A stretch of 64,000 nucleotides of DNA from Eopsaltria australis. Lineage: Eukaryota; Chordata; Aves; Passeriformes; Petroicidae. The stretch lies in contig JAVTVJ010000220.1 in the NCBI GenBank assembly GCA_034509425.1, positions 744,001 to 808,000 on the forward strand, in the 5' to 3' direction. Both the position numbers and the translations under genes were made by a program. The notes under the pieces are model-generated. The model saw only the letters and a list, made by a program, of their open reading frames with translations. It was not told the origin of the DNA and searched no databases. Each line of letters begins with the position of its first letter. Position 1 is the stretch's first letter. Positions 47,201 through 60,904 of the stretch are shown piece by piece.

Positions 47201-49579
47201 CTGGATTCAGCTCCGTCCTTGGCCAACTCGGTTTAGAAAAGGTTTTGTTTTTCTTGGGCTGGTTTTGTTTACAGCTGCTTGACCGAGGCACAGAGTTCAC
47301 CAGCAGCTGAGTGCAACCCAGGCTCTCCCAAGTGTACGTTCTCCAGTGAAACATCTGGTTACAAGGCAAGGTCAAACAGGCCTGAAATGGGAGAGGGCCA
47401 CAGATTCTGCCCGCTGAGATGCAGCCAGCTGGGAAAAGAACAGGCTTTTCTGGGTATGTTGGAGGATTTGGCTGGGAAAAGGAAGAAGAAAAAGAAACAT
47501 AGTGCAGAAAAGCCGGGGATCAAGAGGCTGGTTCTTTTATTGGTTAAAAATCAAGACCACCCTGGTTGTCACATGAATTGCTGAGTCTTATTTAGCAGGA
47601 ATTCTAGTTGCTCCCAAACAGACAGAAGGTCTCTCCAAATCCCTTATTTATACATATTTCCAGTGTATGTATATGAATTCCTCTATCCCCCATTATCCTG
47701 GGATTACGTCAAACGCACATCTCAGCCCTTCTCATTCTATTCTTTCTAATTTTCACCTCTCACAAGGCACCGGAGCCGGAAGGATTAAGAGAGATCCAAC
47801 TTGCAGCACATTGCAAACCTTGATCTCATAAATTCCTTGGGACAAGGACCACCCAGCTGCTCGGTGTTTGTCCAGCACCTGCACCACTGGTGCCCAAGCC
47901 AGTGTCTGGATGCAATAATGACACAAATAACAACATTGTTCAGGACTGGTGTGAGAGCTCCTGCAAACCAAAGAAACCATTCAGGAAGCCCAAAGAACAA
48001 ATTCTTCCATGCAGCCCCAGGGAATGCTAGCAGCAAATATTTAGGGTTTCTTTGTTCTTAAAATGAGGCTTGTTCCTCTGAACAAGAATCAGAAAAAAAC
48101 CCCATGTGAATTGGATGAACCAAGCACACAGAACACCAAGAGAGGAAGCTCATCATGCAGACACAGTGGGAGCTGTTTGGTGAACCAGGATTGATTCATG
48201 GACGACCCAAAAACAGCGGAAAAGACTAAATTCACATTATGGTGTTTATGCAGCATGAGCTGACCAGCCTTAATAACACTAATGCTTAGTACATGATTTT
48301 CAGAGAGAAACAAGTGAAGAATAATTGTCTGAGCATGGGACCAAGCACTGTTTCTGGGCTGTGATACTTCCTCCTTCGGGACTTTCACTAAATATCCCGA
48401 CCTGTTTGTGCTTGAGCATCCTTCTTTAAAAGGATAAGGACAACAGCAGTCACTCACCTACTTCAGTGGGTAATGAATGACTCAGATAGCTCTCACCGAC
48501 CTCTTCAAGTCCTACACACAGCACCCGATGTGTCATGCAGCACCTCACAGCAGCCAGAAAGCTGTCACCTCTTAATGGGCCTGCCTTGCCAGGGGGATGG
48601 GCAGGGCAAAGCCTGAGCAAGGTCCTTTGGCACCTCTGTCCAAGCTGGGAATGGTTTGCAGAAGGATCCACTGTCCCATGGAAGGAGTGCAGAGGGAAGG
48701 GGAGCAGCTTGAGCTGGGTGTGTGCTGCCATTTCATCGGGTCCTGCTGGAATCCGGACATTGCGGGCAGAGGCATCTTTTGAGGCTCAGCACATCAGCTG
48801 CTGCCTTCATGCACCAGAGAGAAAGGACTCCAAATCCGAACCTGGAAGCCAACCAAAATACCAGAAGATCGTCGTGCTTCTCATGTGCATAATCTGATGC
48901 CTAATTTGCATGCACCGCTTGTGTATCTTAATCCCAGCTTTCCAGAGGATGCTGTCCCATCCCTGATCCCATCAACAGATGGACTCCATCTGCCCAAATG
49001 AAAGCTACAGTTTCACCCTGCTCAGATTTTTCCCACCAAACTGCTGGATGCAGCTGTTACCCAGGCCCCTGCCTTATGCAGCCTTTGGTCTGAATGCAGA
49101 GGTTCAGAGGTTTTCCTTCACAAGCTCGTTACCATTTCAGTCACCCTTCAGGCTGCCTGGACGTGAGTGAGATCTGCAGTCACTGCTCCAATAAACTCCA
49201 CCAGTACTTCCCAGCACACAGCACTGGCTGGAATCTGACTGGGTTGGAGCACAGATCCAGTGTAAAACTCCACACAGAACAGCCAGTTTCTCATAACAGT
49301 CTATACAAGGCATAGCTGGAGTGGAACTCGACTCACACATATCTGGGAGTACAAAAGCAGCCGCTGCTTGCTTGAGCACAAACATCACCTTTAAAAACTT
49401 CCTTAAAATCCTTTTGAAAGCCAACCATGGGGTTTTGGCAACTTCCTGCACCCCTCATGCTGTAGGTAATATTCACTGAAAAGAGATGTTTGCTCTGATC
49501 CTCTGGTATCTGCAAATAATATTGGAGGGATAAAATGGAACCTGGTCCCACACTTTTCCCAGAAAAGGGAAAACCCAAG

Positions 49580-49752
49580 ACATATGGGAGGCCCTGGCAC
49601 AGGTTGCTCAAAGAAGCTGTGGCTGCTCCATCCCTGGAAGTGTCCAAAATCAGGTTGGAGCAACCAGGGATAGTGCAAAGTGTCCGTGGAACAGGATGAG
49701 CTTTAAGGTAGCTTTCAGTCTATACCATTCAGCAATTTTATCATTCTGTATT
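49580..49752 (+). mobile_element. CR1 LINE fragment (3' end)
   Basis: Sense orientation: GGGAGGCCCTGGCACAGGTT, AAGAAGCTGTGGCTGCTCCA, TCCCTGGAAGTGTCC and AGGATGAGCTTTAAGGTAGC. The 3' end is decayed. Confidence 0.9.
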
Positions 49753-52691
49753 TCATTCCCTAAATAACAAGCAATAACAAGAACACAAAGTCACATCCTT
49801 ATTCCTATCTCCCAAGACTGAGGCAGTGGCATTAGGAAAAAGTGTATTTACAAACCCACAGATTTAGATTTGCTAGGACACACTGAGTAGTTAAAGGGTA
49901 AAAAAGCCAATTGGGAGCACTAAGTACGGGCATGTGGGAAGACGCTGTAGAAACGGGGCTTGAGAAGCCACACAGTTAAATGTTGATTCATCCTCATCCC
50001 TTTTCCTTCCCTTCTGTCTTCTCTCTCATGATGGGAACAGTCTCTCTAGAAAAACCTCACTGTATCTTTCAGTTGTGATCAAAGAACCTTCCTGCTGCCC
50101 ACCCCAAACCCACGTCTGAGTGCTTTAAGAGCAGAGTTTTGTCATAAGGTAAAGGGTCAAATAGTTCCCCTCTCCCTTTACTCATTTACCCCATGGCAGG
50201 TAAATTTGGGTCATTCCCCAATGGGCACAAGGGCTTCTTTGCCTATGGAGGCTGTACCAGAATAGCCAGTGAAGTTTGTCAAGGCCTCCCTTCTCTCTGC
50301 TACCAAGAGGGAGGGAACCACACTGACTGAGAAACTGTCTGGGACTTGGGCACTTCCCTTCCTCTTCCCTTCAGAAGTGTTTTGATTAAATTAGTAAAAG
50401 CGTTCATTCTCTCTTATCACTCCTTAACTTTATTTTTGTTACTTCTAGACAGCTCGGAACAGCCTTTCCTAGGTAACATTCACTAAATCTGTCTCAGAAG
50501 CCAAACCTGCTGCCTCCCCACACCCAAATGACAGAGCCACTCCCTTGCAGCCGGATCTGGCATCGCCTGGGAAGCACCAAAGAACCCACCCACCTCCATT
50601 TCTCTGCCCTTTGGTTCTGGGAGGTGCCATCCTCCAGCTGGGAATGATCCCTGCCTCACTCCCCACAGCTCTCAGTAAGGAAACAGAGAGGTTTCCCTGA
50701 GCCCCTGAGCTGGGAACAGGGAATGCTGTGGGGACACCTCTGTGGCCTCCCCATAGCAGTGGTTTAAGGGTGCTGACTGAAAGCATCCGCTGTGGCCGGG
50801 CAGCCGTCCAAGCACGTTGGATGCAAGCTCAGTTGCACTTCCACAGGGATCACACTCCTGGATCGCCAACCCCTGACTGCAGCGGGCAAAATCCTGAAGC
50901 AGGGAAACTGCCCTTAGAGCTTGCTCCCTCTCTCGTTGTTCACAGCAGGGATAAGTAAGGCCTCATCTATAATCACCTAAAACCATCACATGATTCCTGC
51001 TCTGGCAGCACAACAGCTGAGCACGCTGCAGGATACACAGCAACACACATTGGTGATGCACCATTACACACTTCCCCAGTGCAAGCCCTGTTGAAATGCT
51101 GCCATCAAATTATTTCAACTGATCAAAGCAGGAAAAAAATAGAATATTAAAGCCCCAGATAACAAATTAATAAGAATAAAAGCATGTAGGTGAGAATTAA
51201 GAAGGCATTAACATTCTGGTGGCATCTGCTGCCTAAATTAAACTACAGGGGAAAAAAAAAAAAAAAAGAGTTCAGCTGACGCTCAGGATCAGGACAAATA
51301 GTTCTCAAATGGAAATTACAGTTTTGAAAATTATGTACCAAAAAAGGATCCAAATTAGGACATTTCTGATTTGTGAAGTTCTTTCTCCAGGTGGGGATCT
51401 CAGGCTTGACTGGAGGGCTGGCAACATGATTGGCAAGATGCTGGAGTTGCTCAGTTCCTGATTCCCACAGCAGGACCAAACTGGCCCAGAGCCCAGCTGG
51501 GACAGTGTCTTGTCACTTCTCTGATCCCTCTGGGGCTCTGTCCCCTTTTGGATTTGGACCATATGGATATGGTGTGTAAAGTGTGTTTCACTTGTGCAGA
51601 CATCATCTTGGAAAAAGAGGAGGAATTAGGCCTGGATGTCCAAAGGAGCTCAGTGCTAAATTATGTGAATAACTGCATCAGTAATTTACATGAGCAGTTA
51701 CTGTGACAACTAATAGTGAACAACTTAAGTAGCCAGCTGAGCATGTAATGACCTGAGTTATATGCACCATCATGTCTCTTTGGCACACCAAATTAGGTGT
51801 GCACACACATTTTGCATGCCCTGAAGGACTTCCTACCTCAGCAACAAGCCTTAATTTCACAGCACAAGCCTGATCTCAGCAGCCTAGCACAGCACAGCCA
51901 GTTTATGCAACGCAAAGAGCTGGCACAAACTCCACGGCCCAGGTCGGAACAGATCCTCAGACAGCTAATTAATTTTTACTGCTCCTTTGTGAACTGTAAA
52001 TTACCCTTCATTTCCTAGATTTCTGTCCCATTTTTTGCCTGCCTTTCTGTAGTGAAGCAGTGAAAAGGGAAAAGTGCCAATAATGGGCTCTCGTTGCGAT
52101 AAAAGCAGCCACGATTCACTCGTGCTTTGAACAATGCTCTGCTTATGACCAGAATATAAAGGCAATTGGGTTTCAAGAAACTGTCCAGAGATAATGACTT
52201 TTCCTGTAGATGGGAGGATAGGAGGAATATTTTATAAAAAGAGGGGCGGGAGGAGTGTCTGATTTTGCAGGACAAACACAACCCAGTTCCTCTCCTGCAG
52301 AGGGTTAAAAACAAGATAAATCATCTTCACTTAGAGACCAAGTTCATCAGTATTGCCTGCACAAGAGAGAAGGGAAACTGCTTACAAGGCTGAACTGCCA
52401 ACTGCCTCCCCTTCTCATTGAGACAGGAAAGAAGAGCCTCTTCCCGAGAAAGAGTGACCTTCAGACCACACACACACCCCCCAGTGTCTTCCGAGAGCAG
52501 CCCCTGAGCAAACGGTGCTGGAGCAAGGATGGGTGGGGATTTTCAGTACTGCTGTGACCCTGTGCAAAGACTAAAGCTGCTGATTCTGCTGAATCCAGAG
52601 AGCAACACCCTGCCAAGAAAAGACCTACCAGTGTATACAATCCTGCAAGCTGTGGTTCCTGTCTATGTTCTTTGCTGATGTCACTGTTCAC
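49753..52691. other. Intergenic DNA with no recognised gene
   Basis: Contains a poly-A run at 51252-51267 and AT-rich stretches (51120-51240 and 51660-51800). No exon, RNA gene or mobile element recognised. Confidence 0.4.
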
Positions 52692-52856
52692 GGAATCATG
52701 GAATGGTTTGGGTTGGGAGGGACCTTTAGCTCATCTGGTTGCAGCCCCTGCCATGGCAGGGACACCTTCCACTATCCCAGGTTGCTCCAAGCCCTGTCCA
52801 ACCTGGCCTTGAACACTTCCATGGATGGGGCAGCCACAGCTTCTCTGAGCAACAAA
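52692..52856 (-). mobile_element. CR1 LINE fragment (3' end)
   Basis: Reverse-complement orientation: starts GGAATCATGGAATGGTTTGG, then GGTTGGGAGGGACCTTTAGC, CCTGCCATGGCAGGGACACC, CCAACCTGGCCTTGAACAC and GGGGCAGCCACAGCTTCTC. Confidence 0.95.
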
Positions 52857-53794
52857 ATTAACCTAAACCTTTTACCTGCAGCCACACACTGACCAGAGGC
52901 AGAAGCAGCTGCAGGGAAGAGATCACAACACACCTCAGATGAACTTTGCACAGGCACTGCTGAAGCTCAGGACAGATTCAGCATGGTGAGACTCAGTTCA
53001 CCCTTGTGTCAGGACACCAGCATTTCCATTAAACCCACAAATAACAAAAAGGTATTACTGGAATTTTCATGTGGTTGCATCTACTGAATGCCCCTTGCGA
53101 GGCCACAGCTGCAAGAACATACGGAAGATCTCCGGGTGCCGGCTGTTGGGACGCTGCAGGAATGAGAACACGGCACTGCTGGGGTGCATTTATGGGGCCT
53201 TCAGCATATGAGATACTTATATTGCAAAACACCACATTCCTCAGCTCTGACGGAGCCTCTTTTATCTCCGTGGCAGATTCCTGAGTCAAAGTTGCTGCCA
53301 GATGAGGGTGCACAGTGAGTTAAGGGCCACGGACCCTGAGCTCCTCTTGCCTCAAGTCATTTACCCGGAGCACCAGTGACGTTGTCGTGTTCAGCCCATA
53401 TTTACTACAGCTACAAACTGATTCAGAGAAACCTGGAGTACAGGATTAATCATTACTCTTGGGATGTTGAAAATGGATACCAGAACGGACTTCCAAATTA
53501 GGTATCTAAAAGTCCTGCATCTCCCAGGAGAGCCCCATTACATCTCCCTACTCCTTCTAATGGAATCTATAGTATGTGAGCACGGCTTTGCCTCCCACAA
53601 GCCCTCCCTGAATAATTATCCCCAGCTCAGATTGCTGCTTTCTGTAATGGCTGGAGAACCACTTTCTTCAGGCTACTGAGATGTAAAGAGGAAATGTTTA
53701 TTGCGAAATGCAAGTCAACCACAGCCAGTGGGTCTGGGCCATGGTGGAGGGATACAGAAATGGCTTCTTCTTCTTTTTTTGGCCTCAGAAATAG

Positions 53795-53895
53795 AACTCA
53801 CTAAAAATAGCAGTTCCACAGGAACAAGACTGCCTGAAAATAGCTGTTTCTCAGGAGCAGGGCTGGCTGCTTCTGAAAGAAGTAGCTATTAATGT
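53795..53895. promoter_or_regulatory. MEF2 consensus site within a decayed tandem duplication
   Basis: CTAAAAATAG at 53801-53810 matches the MEF2 consensus fully. A related AAAATAGC follows about 33 bases on, with similar flanks (CAGTTCCACAGGA versus CTGTTTCTCAGGA), which suggests an old local duplication. Regulatory role is inferred. Confidence 0.22.
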
Positions 53896-55540
53896 ATAAT
53901 TGTCCCTGAGGCTGGTTTCTGAGAAAATGCTGTACATACAGAGGGCTGTAAAGAGATATGTTCACAGCAGGGAACACAGGCACCCCTCTCTTGTCAGAGG
54001 TCCAGTGAACTGCAGTAGCTCATATCAGTGTATTTGGTTCACTAATCATAGGCACAGTTAGATCCATCACAGCACTGGGAAGCATTTCCATCTGTTCTGG
54101 TTAAAGCAGCACTCTGGGATGCTCTTATTAGCTAGACCAGTAAAGAAGAAAGCCTCCATCAGCTCTAACCAAAGCTATACTGGTTCCTCTCCCAGGACTG
54201 AGCAAGCCTTACAAGCTAGAGACAGCTCTGAAATCCCAGCGCTTTCTTTCCACAGAAGATCCAAGAACTTTGTTGAATTGCAGGTTGTGCAATCTAGTTC
54301 CAATTTCCTGCTCTGCTCAGCACTTAGAGTTTTCTTGCGCAGATGCTACAGGGCAATAAATCTTCTGAAGAATGGCTCTACATTTCTCCCACTATGGTGT
54401 TGCCTTTTAATGAGGAAAGACAAATTGCTTGTGAGATTGGCTGATTGGTTGGTTATTCCCTAAAATGTCTCACTCATCCCTCTCATAACACCATGGGTTC
54501 AACAGCTCATTTCTTCTGTCTTCGTTTTCCTTCCCAGCACAGCCAGACAATATCTATATCGAGGCCATTCTCCTCCTGTTCTTCTCCCCTTAAGGAAAAA
54601 TCCATCTGGCCAAAAGCAGCAGAGATTATAAAAGGTCCAGAAAAGGCAAATTTTGGAAAGCAGAAACTTTAAGGAAACTGCAGTGGGGATGAAGTACAGA
54701 GGGCCTGGCTGCTGCCATCACTTCAGTCCCACAACAGCGGCGCCAGAAGCCACAGTAAGCTCTGCTGGAAGCATCCTTGGATCTCTGCTGTGAAATCTTT
54801 GGATGGATGAAGGATGGAAATCTTACATTGCTCTTCCCAGGCTCTGCACTAAGTGCTGCTCCTCTGTTCACTGGTGATCTGACCCTTCAGCTTCCAGTAA
54901 CAGCAAAAGGCGCTTCCACAAGAAGTAGCCCAAGGCTGGTCTTTTAGCTTGAGAAATTACTCTTTCATTTCCTGACTGAATTCCAGAAAAATAAATGGCA
55001 CCCTGCTTGTCCTTACACCAGGCTGCAGTTTCCAGCATGGAAACTATCTCTAGTTCCCTGGGAAGGTTTACATTGAGGTGTGCAATGAAGACCAACATTC
55101 CCAGGGTTCATTTTATCCTCATTTGCTTAGGAGGGAGAACTAGAGATGCTGCAGCCTGGAGGATTTCACGTGACTACAACTGGAAAACTTCTAAAACACA
55201 AAATATACAGTGCACACACCCTGCCACACAGTCCAGCCACACCATTCTGATCTTGCCCTTCCCTCTTGCCAAGTGGTTCATTATGTAATCTAAACTGCAC
55301 ACAAAAAGGGAAAGATCTATAAAATATAGAGACACAAATACGCTCCCTGCCTTTTTATTTTGCTAAAGTTTTGAAAAATGCCTTGGGATCCTCAAAACCA
55401 ATAGCCCATGAAAGACAGAGTACTTGATTCTTGTTTGATAGCAGCAGGGTGAGGATTTTTTTTGCAGCTCAGATCAGTTTGATTAAACAAGCGTTTTGTT
55501 GCAGCCGTCATACAGCGCTCATTAAAAAATACTCTACATT

Positions 55541-55640
55541 TGTGTAGCATTTATCATCCAAGATTCTCATCATGTTTTACAAAATGTAATTAATTAAACT
55601 TTACAACTCCCCCTGGAGAGGGATAAGGAAAATGGAGAGT
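55541..55640 (+). mobile_element. Possible ancient SINE/LINE-tail remnant
   Basis: Order of elements: GCATTTATCATCCAAGATTC, then TTTTACAAAATG, TAATTAATTAA and ACAACTCCCCCTGGAGAGG. This resembles the deeply conserved segment of MIR/L2-type repeats (ATCTCA, CTTTACAAA, TTAATTAATCC, CACAACACCCCTG). Diverged, so identity is uncertain. Confidence 0.35.
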
Positions 55641-58600
55641 TGCTTTAATCCATCACTGAACTGCAGCAGGCGCTGGGTTAGAGGAAAGCAGCTTTTCAAC
55701 AGCAGCACTGGATCAAGAAGAGAACATCTCCAGGCAAAGTCACCCAGGGAATATATCACACACCTTGTGTTTGCCTGAACTGTGCACTTCCACTAAAGGT
55801 CAAATGCCAATTCTTGCAGAGAAGAGAGGGATTTTCCACCCCCACCCCACTCCCCAGGTTTATATCTGAGGCACCTGGCAGTACAATGCCTTCCACTGAA
55901 TCCCCAGCAGTGCTAAAGCCCAGGGGCAGCCACAACCCTGCCCGGAAGCCAGGAGGCAGAAGATATAAAGCCCCACAGCCACAAATTGCATCTCACAGTC
56001 CTGGAATGTTGTGCAAGCTGGTGCTTAAAGTGGAGGGAGGGTAAAGTCCTTTTAATCCCTCGCTTACTTCCCTCTCCCCTCCCCATCAGTAAATCCACAC
56101 CTGTTAAAGGTCACCCTGAAATGAAATACATTTAAATGTTTCCTGCTGCTGCTTGGCTCCCCTCTCCTGGTCCCCTGTGATCCCTCCCAGTCCACACTGC
56201 AGAGCAGAGGGAAGGGGGTGCCCACGTGCCCTGCTTGAATGTCAGAGTCTCATGGCTGAAATCTCACCCGACTCTTAGCTGATCTTTAGAGAGGAATCTC
56301 CCTCTCATCCTGGCTTTAGGAGCATGCAGGATACCACAGCCACGGGGCAAGCCTGATTAGACAGATCTGCTATGCCACTTTCACTACCTAGGAGAAAAGT
56401 AGAATTTGATCTGGTGCAGGTTGGCGAGGGAGTGCAAAGGATGGCTTTTGTGAGGAAGTACAACAACCAAACCACAGGGATATGTACCAGGAGAGAATGG
56501 TGCAAACAAACATGGGGGAGATAAATGGAGCAGCACCACCTCATTCACCAAGTGATCAACACAGCTGTGAATCCAATGGCAACTGCATGTATGGATTAGA
56601 GAAGGAGCCTTGGTCCAACTCTCCAGATGTGCAGGTACCACAATGGAAGGCCTGGGCTACATGTGGTGAGACACAACTGGCTGGTGGGGGCTGAGCTGTG
56701 GCTCTCCCACTGCAGCCTTCAGCTCACCCACTGGTAAAAACCTGAGGTCTCACTGGCACAGTTGTGCTTCTTGGCTCCTTGACACTTGCTGCAGCCTCGT
56801 GTCTCCTTGCTGTCACAGGTGAAGTGACTGCAGCTTTCAGGAAGAGGAAGCCTGGGATGCAAACCCTTCCAGTGCTCAATGGGAAGGTGTGCTGGGTTGA
56901 GACTAGCTGTGGTCTGGGATCTGCAGGAAACAACAACAGCAGGTGTCACAGGGCTGTGGAGGCAGCAATGTCCCAAAGCCACCAGTGCCTTTGGCCTGAG
57001 TAAGACTCAGAGTCAGCAACTGAGCTTCTTCCAAGAAACAAGGTAGGAGAGGAAGAACAGCCATGGGCTGCTTCAGCTGGGAAGGTCAGAGAGACATTTT
57101 TTTCCACATTTTTTTTTCATCAGACATAAATGTGGGAAGGAGAAGTACAAGGATTGTGCTGGAGGAACTGACAGTGGATTCAAAGATGGTAACAAGGTGA
57201 TTTTTTTTAAGCTTCTGTCACATCATTTAGTTAGTCTCCAAATCCTCCCCTGATAATATGAGGCCCATTTGTACATCCCTCCTGCTGGGCCACTCACACT
57301 TAGGCAAACAGACACATGGATAAGATGGGATTCTTCACACCAATCTTCCCCCACTAATGAAGGCAGATCACCCTGACCTTCTGGACTGACACCACCATGC
57401 CATTCCCACTGGGTACATGTCTTTCCTCTTTTTAGCATGAAGAGACTGGGTTTTACTGGTGCCTGGCTTTATTTTCAGGTTTGTCTCTGGGAAGCAGCCT
57501 CAGATACAGCTGTTGCTGCAGCAGATTTATCTCTGTGAAAATTCCTGCTTTGGTTTTGCAAGTGTTTTAATTAACGTATATTATTTTAGTACACTTTACT
57601 ACTGATAGCATGTAATTATCTCCCTACAGGTATATATTTAGCTAACCACCAGGCTGATCAAAGAGTTATAAAACAAGGTACTTTTGCAACTGACACCAGA
57701 TACAAGCAAAGGCCAGCAAGACGGGACCAAAGGAGGAGGGAGGAATTCCCCCTCCCCACTCCTAAACCCAGGGCTCAAATTTCACCACTTGAAAAGATAA
57801 TCATAACATTAACGTACACAATTCATCAGAGAAGCATGAAGATGCATCAACACTCCAGTGCTGTGAAGGAGAAAGGAACTATGTACATGCTAAACTATTA
57901 ATCATTGGTAAGTGATCTCCTCTGCAAAGTGTTTTGAGGTTGATGAAGGAAAATGGCTCTGTAATAACACAGAGCAAGCAATCTGCTTGCAATCACAGGT
58001 TCATTCTCTCAACTGCTTTTGCCATGTCAATCCCTAGGTATTATTATCTCTGCAAGGCAATTCACCATTTTCCTGAGGAAGTCTGGCCATGGAAGAGATT
58101 TCAAACTCCACATCCTTTTCTTATCCTATTCAATGCTGGAGTCTGGTTTCACTGCAAGCACAATTTTAGATGAACGAGGCTGAGAGCTCAGCAGCTCTCA
58201 CCACACCAAACTGTTCATACAATTAAAAACTAACTGACTGGATGAAGCAACCTGGGGCCATAACTTTTCTCCAAATTACTGGTTGATAGAACATCTCTCT
58301 GTTGAGCTTCTGCAAGTGCTGGTAGCCCGTGATTTCTCTTTCTCCTTGATGGCTGCAGCTCCTTAACCTGTGCTGGTGGGAATTCATCAGATTGAAATGA
58401 GTGCTTTGGAGCCAAGAGGCATCCTGTGCCAAACCACATGTTTCAGAACCGTATCTGGTCCACAAACCACTGAAGGTTTGATCCTTTATTAAAAGCACTG
58501 GGTGCTTTGTCATCAGTTTCAGTGGGCACGGGATCATTTAGGTAAATCCTCATTTCTTGACCTTCTCGAAGGCCACTCTGTGCTACCTCACACAACTGCA

Positions 58601-60170
58601 GACACTGTGTCTGGAGATTCCTATTCACCACCCAGGGGAGACCCTGAGTCTCCAAAGGGTGGCACACAGAACAGGAAAACTGATCCCAGCCTCCAAGGGA
58701 GGCTGTTCTGCTTTCTGCCTCTCCTTTTCAGCAACTCAAATGAAGTGTGACTTAACGTTTTGGGCCACAACTGAATCTTTGGACTAAAAATTGCAATATT
58801 ATGTGTTACCCTTGTTAGTGGAGAAAGGAAATCTCCTTTGTATCCATTGACGTCTTTTGCAAAATACTCTGTGTTTTTTTTGAACTTATTTCTGTTTCTA
58901 CTTCTATTATTTCTAAGCCATTATTTACAAACTTCACAGCATTTTCTAGAGAGGTCTTCACTAAGATGAAAACCTCAGGGCAACACTCCATTAGGCTTTT
59001 ATTTTTAGAGGTTGGGCTAAACCTTCTCAGAATGGGTAGGTTTAACTGCACTCCTTTATCTGGGGTAGCTGAAGGAGACATTAAGTCTGTTTCCACCCAC
59101 AATACAAGATTGCTCAAGAACCTGAAGGCTCTGGGAGGACAGTTTGGAGTAGGATATTAAAAGGAAAGAAGGTTATGTGTAGATGCTATGGTTCAGGTGG
59201 AGGAAGAGATGGAAAGACAGAATATGGAAACAAGCAGAGAACGGAAACTTCAAAGAGCCTGAACAATCACTGATATAAAACCTGGACTGAGTACAAGGAT
59301 TTGGGGTCACACTGCTGCCTGGAGCAGGTCTGGGGCTCTAAGGCAGCTGGCTCTCAGTGTGTGAGTTCTCCTGTGGTCAGGAAAGAAGGGCTGCGAGAAT
59401 TCTTGTAAGCAAACAGAAATACATCAGAAACACCTTTCTTTATCACTCCTGCTCCCATCTGGATCAACCAACAAGACCCTGAATTTTGGCCAGCAGCACA
59501 GGTCAAAGGCAGGAAATGTGCAGCAAAACCTCCTGCACATCTGTGCCATTTCAGTCTTCCTGCTGGGTCAGGTTAAGGTGGCATAAAGAGAACAGCCCTG
59601 TTCCTCTCACCCTGCCAGCATGGGCAGCTGAGGCCAAGGCTTGAGTCATTGCTGCCTCCTAATTGCATTGGAGATGGATCCTCATTAAGGATTTCCATTC
59701 TTACCCTAACAATCCAAATTTCCCCAGATCTTGCTATAAGCAGTTTGAGCAGCTTTATGTGCTCTTCTGCTCTGCAGGGAACTCCTTAAAACGAGGCCCC
59801 CGCCACTGGCTTTCTTCCTGTAGGTGAATTAATCTGCCTTGCATGAGTAATCCTATTTAAAACAATAGGTTGCTTTGCAAGAATGAGGGAAGTGAGTTTG
59901 GAGCATGATTTTCTGCAAGTACTGTAAAAAGGGCACATAGTAGTTCATCAGGGGACACTTCAGCCATAAAATGACAGTTACCGGTAAAGTCCAATAATAA
60001 AATAAAGGATAATTTAATAAGAGGATTTTAAACTCATTTAACAGGGTCTAAATTTGGAACCCTTTCTTCAGGTGCTCAGACACACTATACTTTCCTAATC
60101 TTACTTTCTGTTAATAAGGAAAAAAGAAAATTTAAGAATTAGGCAGCAAGGTATTCCTTCTGTTATTTTT

Positions 60171-60222
60171 TTATGCTATGTTATGTTATGTTATGTTATG
60201 TTATGTTATGTTATGTTATGTT
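60171..60222. repeat. (TTATG)10 pentanucleotide microsatellite
   Basis: Ten TTATG units, the second reading CTATG, ending at 60222. Confidence 0.96.
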
Positions 60223-60904
60223 CTTCTATAGAACTACTCAAAGTAAATATATTAATTTTGGTAAAATAGAAGGTGAAGCGAGACATGCAGACCAGCCTCT
60301 GATGTGTGACACAGTTCCATGTATCTTCAGACAGCACAGGTCCCTCACCTCATTTAATACCAGGTAACACAACCCTGCAGACTCCACGGATCCTGCAGTG
60401 GCAGGAGGGAGGAGTGTGGAATAAGACGCTGCGACCTAAGAGAAGTAAAAGCTGCAGAGATTAGTGTTTGTGCAGGAGCCCTGCGGGCTCCTTTCAGCAT
60501 CCTTAATTTAGTTTTCATCTCTGATCGGCTCGACCAGTCCTCGGTGGGATGGAGATCTCATATCCAGGAATCCCGGGGTGCTGTTTGACCTGGCAGGAGC
60601 AGCGGGGGAGCGGCTGCTCCCTGTTTGCCGCCGCCGCACTTCGCTTTATCAGCTCCAGCACAATAAACAACAACAAACCCTGACACTGCTGTGAACCTGC
60701 ACGGGAGGATTTGAAGCCTCTAGAGGTCACTACACGGGGACCATCAGCCGCAGCCGCTGCCTGCGAGTGACACCTGCTGGAGTCACACCTGGTGCCACCT
60801 CCCTGGGCTGCAGGTGTGCTCAGGATGGGCCCGAACCCCCAAAAAAAGGTTCTGGGGAACAGCAAATAAATCTGGGTGGCTCTTCCCCGTTTTCACTCTG
60901 AGCT
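60223..60904. other. Intergenic DNA with a small CpG-bearing stretch
   Basis: The stretch at about 60,595-60,640 (GCCGCCGCCGCACTTCGC) is locally GC-rich. No exon, TATA box or RNA gene recognised. Confidence 0.4.

Larger units (their letters stand above)
43041..49579. other. Intergenic DNA with no recognised gene
   Basis: 6.5 kb. A block at 43,270-43,560 carries a perfect 8-bp hairpin (43439-43462). A CpG-retaining patch lies at about 43,975-44,220. An open frame of 139 codons at 45107-45526 has no family resemblance I can name. No CR1, RNA gene or convincing exon. Confidence 0.4.
52857..60170. other. Intergenic DNA with no recognised gene
   Basis: 7.3 kb, AT-richer than the left part of the window. 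Noted: a perfect MEF2-type site at 53801-53810 inside a decayed tandem duplication, and a SINE-like AT-rich block at 55541-55640. Open frames are at most about 115 codons and look random. No RNA gene or CR1 fragment seen. Confidence 0.4.
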
